Below are positions 6,616 to 9,070 of a stretch of 9,070 bases of DNA, piece after piece. Below the pieces are notes generated by a model. That model saw only the letters and a list, made by a program, of their open reading frames with translations, ran no database searches and had not been told where the DNA came from. The translations under genes were made by a program, and so were the position numbers. The stretch's first letter is position 1. Every line of letters starts with the position of its first letter. Source of the DNA: Lysobacterales bacterium (lineage in GTDB: Bacteria > Pseudomonadota > Gammaproteobacteria > Xanthomonadales > Xanthomonadaceae); the NCBI GenBank assembly GCA_015655035.1, contig JAATFS010000049.1, positions 1 through 9,070 on the forward strand. The letters are read 5' to 3'.

Positions 6616-7050
6616 ATGATCAACCGACGCTCGCTGACTCGTTCACCTTCTGCCGCCCGCCAGGCCGGCATGAGCCTGCTGGAGATCATCATCGTCATCG
6701 TGCTGATCGGCGCGGTGCTCACCCTGGTCGGCAGCCGGGTGCTTGGCGGTGCCGATCGCGGCAAGGCCAATCTGGCCAAGTCGCAGATCCAGACGCTGGC
6801 CGGCAAGATCGAGAACTTCCAGCTGGATACCGGCAAGCTGCCGAGCAAGCTCGATGAACTGGTCACCCAGCCGGGCGACGGCAGTGGCTGGCTGGGGCCG
6901 TACGCAAAGCCGGCCGAACTCAACGACCCGTGGGGCCACCCGATCGACTATCGCGCCCCGGGCGAAGGTCAGCCATTCGATCTGATCAGCCTGGGCAAGG
7001 ATGGGCGTCCGGGTGGCAGCAGCTATGACGGGGATATCAAGTACGAGTGA
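6616..7050 (+). CDS. xpsG: Type II secretion system major pseudopilin XpsG (GspG family)
   Basis: The major subunit of the periplasmic pseudopilus that pushes substrates through the secretin. It has 144 residues from ATG 6616. An 18-residue basic leader ends in Gly18; the prepilin peptidase would cut before Met19 in the motif G/MSLLE, with Glu23 as the invariant +5 glutamate. The hydrophobic helix is about 19-44. The C-terminal part carries the GspG signature with conserved aspartates (Asp129 in GKDG, Asp138 and Asp140 in YDGDI) where calcium is bound in the family. The gene has the only sizeable upstream gap in the operon (52 bases) and a strong ribosome site, consistent with the high expression a major pseudopilin needs. 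The frame is also open back to ATG 6550 within xpsF, but that extension would spoil the short leader. Confidence 0.96.
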   Translation: MINRRSLTRSPSAARQAGMSLLEIIIVIVLIGAVLTLVGSRVLGGADRGKANLAKSQIQTLAGKIENFQLDTGKLPSKLDELVTQPGDGSGWLGPYAKPAELNDPWGHPIDYRAPGEGQPFDLISLGKDGRPGGSSYDGDIKYE

Positions 7051-7057
7051 GCCTGGA

Positions 7058-7564
7058 GTGCATCGCCTTCCCGCCGTCGCGCAGTGCCGCCGCCGGACCC
7101 CGCCGGCGCGTAGCGGCATGGGCGGTGTCACGCTGTTGGAAATGCTGCTCGTGATCGGCTTGATCGCGGTCGCCGGATTGCTGGCGGCTGCGGTGCTGAC
7201 CGGCGGCATCGAAGGCTTGCGCCTGCGCTCCAGCGGCAAGGAGCTCGCTTCGCAGTTGCGCTACACGCGCACGCAGGCCATTGCCACCGGCACGCCACAG
7301 CGATTCCTGATCGATCCGGTGCAGCGCCGCTGGCAGGCAGCTGGCGGCCACCACGGCACGCTGGCGGCGTCGCTGGCCGTGCGCTTCACCGGCGCGCGCC
7401 AGGTGCAGGCGCGCACGGATGAAGGCGCGATCCAGTTCTTCGCCGACGGCGCCTCCACTGGCGGCTGCGTCGAGCTGATGGTCGATGATGCCGCCTGGCG
7501 CATCGACGTAAGCTGGATCACCGGCGAGGTCCGATCCGGGCCTGTGCGCGCGGCGCTGCGATGA
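7058..7564 (+). CDS. xpsH: Type II secretion system minor pseudopilin XpsH (GspH family)
   Basis: A minor pseudopilin thought to sit near the pseudopilus tip and connect it to the G filament. It has 168 residues if GTG 7058 is used. A 23-residue Arg-rich leader ends in Gly23, with the cleavage motif G/VTLLE (Glu28 at +5) and a hydrophobic helix about 24-46. The rest has the GspH pattern: GKELASQLRYTRTQAIATG followed by a beta-rich globular domain. The start is uncertain: ATG 7025, inside xpsG, would lengthen the leader by 11 residues, and ATG 7118 would leave a leader of only three. GTG 7058 fits the family length and lies 7 bases after the xpsG stop, but its ribosome site is weak. The stop overlaps the xpsI ATG (ATGA). 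Confidence 0.92.
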   Translation: MHRLPAVAQCRRRTPPARSGMGGVTLLEMLLVIGLIAVAGLLAAAVLTGGIEGLRLRSSGKELASQLRYTRTQAIATGTPQRFLIDPVQRRWQAAGGHHGTLAASLAVRFTGARQVQARTDEGAIQFFADGASTGGCVELMVDDAAWRIDVSWITGEVRSGPVRAALR

Positions 7565-7977
7565 ACACCCAGCGCGGCTACACCTTGATCGAGGTCATCG
7601 TCGCCTTCGCGCTGCTGGCGCTGGCGCTGACCTTGTTGCTGGGCACCTTGTCCGGCGCGGCGCGGCAGGTGCGCAATGCCGACGAGATCAGCCGCGCGAC
7701 CCTGCATGCGCAGTCGCTGCTGGCGGTACAGGGCGTACAGGCGCCGTTGCTGCCGCATCGTGAGCAGGGCGAGTTCGAACAAGGCCATTACCACTGGACG
7801 CTGGACGTCGCGCGCTACGACGATCCGCATCAGCGGCAAGGCGATCGCCAGTCCGTGGGGGCGCCGGAGTTGTTGCAGCTGACCCTGGCGGTACGCTGGG
7901 GCGAGGACGCGCGGCAACGCCTGCAATGGCGCACGTTGCGGCTGGTCCTGGCGGCGGTAGCGGGCACGCCGCCATGA
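7561..7977 (+). CDS. xpsI: Type II secretion system minor pseudopilin XpsI (GspI family)
   Basis: A small minor pseudopilin of the I-J-K tip complex that primes pseudopilus assembly. It has 138 residues from ATG 7561. The leader is six residues, MNTQRG, then the cleavage motif G/YTLIEV with Glu11 at +5, and a hydrophobic helix about 7-27. The remaining part is short and polar, as in GspI, with the pattern RNADEISRATLHAQSLLA in the position of the GspI helix. The start overlaps the xpsH stop in ATGA and no ribosome site precedes it, so translation is probably coupled to xpsH. The stop overlaps the start of xpsJ. Confidence 0.93.
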   Translation: MNTQRGYTLIEVIVAFALLALALTLLLGTLSGAARQVRNADEISRATLHAQSLLAVQGVQAPLLPHREQGEFEQGHYHWTLDVARYDDPHQRQGDRQSVGAPELLQLTLAVRWGEDARQRLQWRTLRLVLAAVAGTPP

Positions 7978-8606
7978 ACCGACGGCAGTCGGGTTTCACC
8001 TTGATGGAAGTGCTGCTGGCCACGGTGTTGCTGGCTGGCGGCTTGACCTTGGCGTTCGCCACGCTGCGCTCGGCCAGCGCGGTGAGCCAGCGCGGCGAGT
8101 CGATCGCGCGCCACAGCGAACGCGTGCGTGCGGTGGAAGCATTGCTGCGCACCCGTCTGTCCAGCGCGTTGCCTGCGGCAATGGGCGTCGATCCGAATAC
8201 GCAACAGCCGATCCTGTTCGTGGGCGAACCGCAGCGCATGCGCTTCGTCGCCGATGTACCGGATTACCTGGGGCGTGGCGGGCCGTATCTGCATGAGCTG
8301 TCGGTGCTGGGCAGCGGCCAGCAGCGCAGCCTGCAGATCGGCCTGACGATGGTGCAGTCCGGTGTGGAAGTGGCCGAGTCCACGCCGGTGCCGCCGGAGC
8401 CGCTGGCAACGGGATTGGAACAGGTGAGTTTCCAGTATCGGGGGATCGATCCGGAACGTGGCCAGCTCGGCGACTGGCAGCCGCAATGGGCATGGCACGA
8501 CCGCCTGCCGCTGCTGGTGCGCATCGATATCGGCCAGGGGCGTTCGCAATGGCCCCCGCTGGTGGTGGCGCTGCCGCAGGCCGGCGGCGCGGTGGCGCAA
8601 CCATGA
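7974..8606 (+). CDS. xpsJ: Type II secretion system minor pseudopilin XpsJ (GspJ family)
   Basis: A minor pseudopilin that joins XpsI and XpsK in the tip complex. It has 210 residues from ATG 7974. The seven-residue leader MNRRQSG is followed by the cleavage motif G/FTLMEV (Glu12 at +5) and a hydrophobic helix about 8-30. The soluble part is beta-rich, with the patterns VEALLRTRLS, VGEPQRMRFVADVP and EQVSFQYRG expected in GspJ. The frame is open back to 7926, but an upstream start would bury the leader motif. Both ends are ATGA overlaps with xpsI and xpsK, and there is no ribosome site of its own. Confidence 0.94.
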   Translation: MNRRQSGFTLMEVLLATVLLAGGLTLAFATLRSASAVSQRGESIARHSERVRAVEALLRTRLSSALPAAMGVDPNTQQPILFVGEPQRMRFVADVPDYLGRGGPYLHELSVLGSGQQRSLQIGLTMVQSGVEVAESTPVPPEPLATGLEQVSFQYRGIDPERGQLGDWQPQWAWHDRLPLLVRIDIGQGRSQWPPLVVALPQAGGAVAQP

Positions 8607-9070
8607 ACGCCACGCGGATGCGTGGCGCCGCGCTGGTGCTGGTGCTGTGGTTGATCGCGTTGCTGACTGCGATGGTGGGCGCGTTCGCGCTGAGCGCGCG
8701 GGTGGAAGCGATGCAGGGCAGCGTTCTACGCAGCAGTGCGCAGGCGCAGGAATATGCGCGCGCCGGCGTGGAGTACGCGCTGGCGCGCCTGCAGTCCGGA
8801 CCGGCGCAAGCGCGCTGGCAGCCGGATGGGCGTCGCTATCGCTGGCAGTTCGGCGACGCCCAGGTCGAGATCCGCATCATCGACGAGAGCGGCAAGGTCG
8901 ATTTGAACGCCGCCGATTCGGAATTGCTTGCGGCATTGGCTCGTGCCGTCGGCGCCGCGCAAGGCCAGGACGCGCGCATCGCCGCCGCCATCGTGGACTG
9001 GCGCGATGAGGACAATCTCGCCTCGCCCGGCGGCAGCGCCGAGGACAGCGACTATGCCGCGGCCGGCTTG
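8603..9070 (+). CDS. xpsK: Type II secretion system minor pseudopilin XpsK (GspK family), 5' part, cut by window end
   Basis: The frame from ATG 8603 stays open for 156 codons to the last base, so the 3' end is missing. GspK caps the pseudopilus tip with I and J. The N-terminus is MNATRMRG, then AALVLVLWLIALL: the prepilin cleavage glycine is Gly8 and the +5 position holds Leu13 instead of glutamate, the hallmark of GspK. After the hydrophobic helix (about 9-31) comes the alpha-helical domain pattern RIIDESGKVDLNAAD, and then the motif VDWRDEDN with downstream EDSDY (about 131-152), which in this family lies by the calcium site. The start overlaps the xpsJ stop (ATGA). Full GspK proteins are roughly twice this length. 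Confidence 0.95.
   Translation, partial: MNATRMRGAALVLVLWLIALLTAMVGAFALSARVEAMQGSVLRSSAQAQEYARAGVEYALARLQSGPAQARWQPDGRRYRWQFGDAQVEIRIIDESGKVDLNAADSELLAALARAVGAAQGQDARIAAAIVDWRDEDNLASPGGSAEDSDYAAAGL

Noticed and set aside
8458..9009. 183-codon + strand frame overlapping the xpsJ end and xpsK
   Set aside because: Arg/Ala/Gly-rich shadow in another frame. The frame from ATG 8603 reads as a clear GspK up to the window end.

Overview
The window is GC-rich DNA from a gammaproteobacterium, most probably a plant-associated Xanthomonas or close relative. The evidence is the Xps-type order of type II secretion genes (E-F-G-H-I-J-K), an XadA-like trimeric autotransporter just upstream, and an extracellular subtilase between them. 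The assignment rests on protein motifs and gene order as I know them; no database search was run. All genes are on the + strand.

Region 1 (1-1335) is the 3' part of a YadA/XadA-type trimeric autotransporter adhesin. It has two blocks of head repeats, two necks, a short coiled-coil stalk and the C-terminal outer-membrane anchor. The 5' end lies outside the window. A 156-base gap (1336-1491) follows, with two imperfect inverted repeats.

Region 2 (1492-3372) is a secreted S8 subtilisin-like protease. It has a Sec signal peptide, a propeptide, a catalytic domain with the Asp/His/Ser triad and a C-terminal PPC-like domain. A very clear Rho-independent terminator follows at 3395-3426.

Region 3 (3497 to the window end) is the start of a type II secretion operon: xpsE (ATPase), xpsF (inner-membrane platform), xpsG (major pseudopilin), xpsH, xpsI and xpsJ (minor pseudopilins), and the 5' part of xpsK, which runs off the end. 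xpsE to xpsF are joined by an unannotated 41-codon ORF whose start overlaps the xpsE stop and whose stop overlaps the xpsF start. xpsH-I-J-K are chained by ATGA overlaps. xpsG has the only sizeable gap before it (52 bases) and a strong ribosome binding site.

Functionally, the protease would cross the inner membrane by Sec, fold in the periplasm, where its three predicted disulfides would form, and leave through the Xps machine encoded next door. The adhesin uses the separate type V route. The region is largely a known type of locus. The points most worth a second look are the coupled small ORF between xpsE and xpsF, the loss of the zinc-binding tetracysteine motif in XpsE, and the possible structure around the xpsG ribosome binding site. 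I found no RNA gene, mobile element or CRISPR array.
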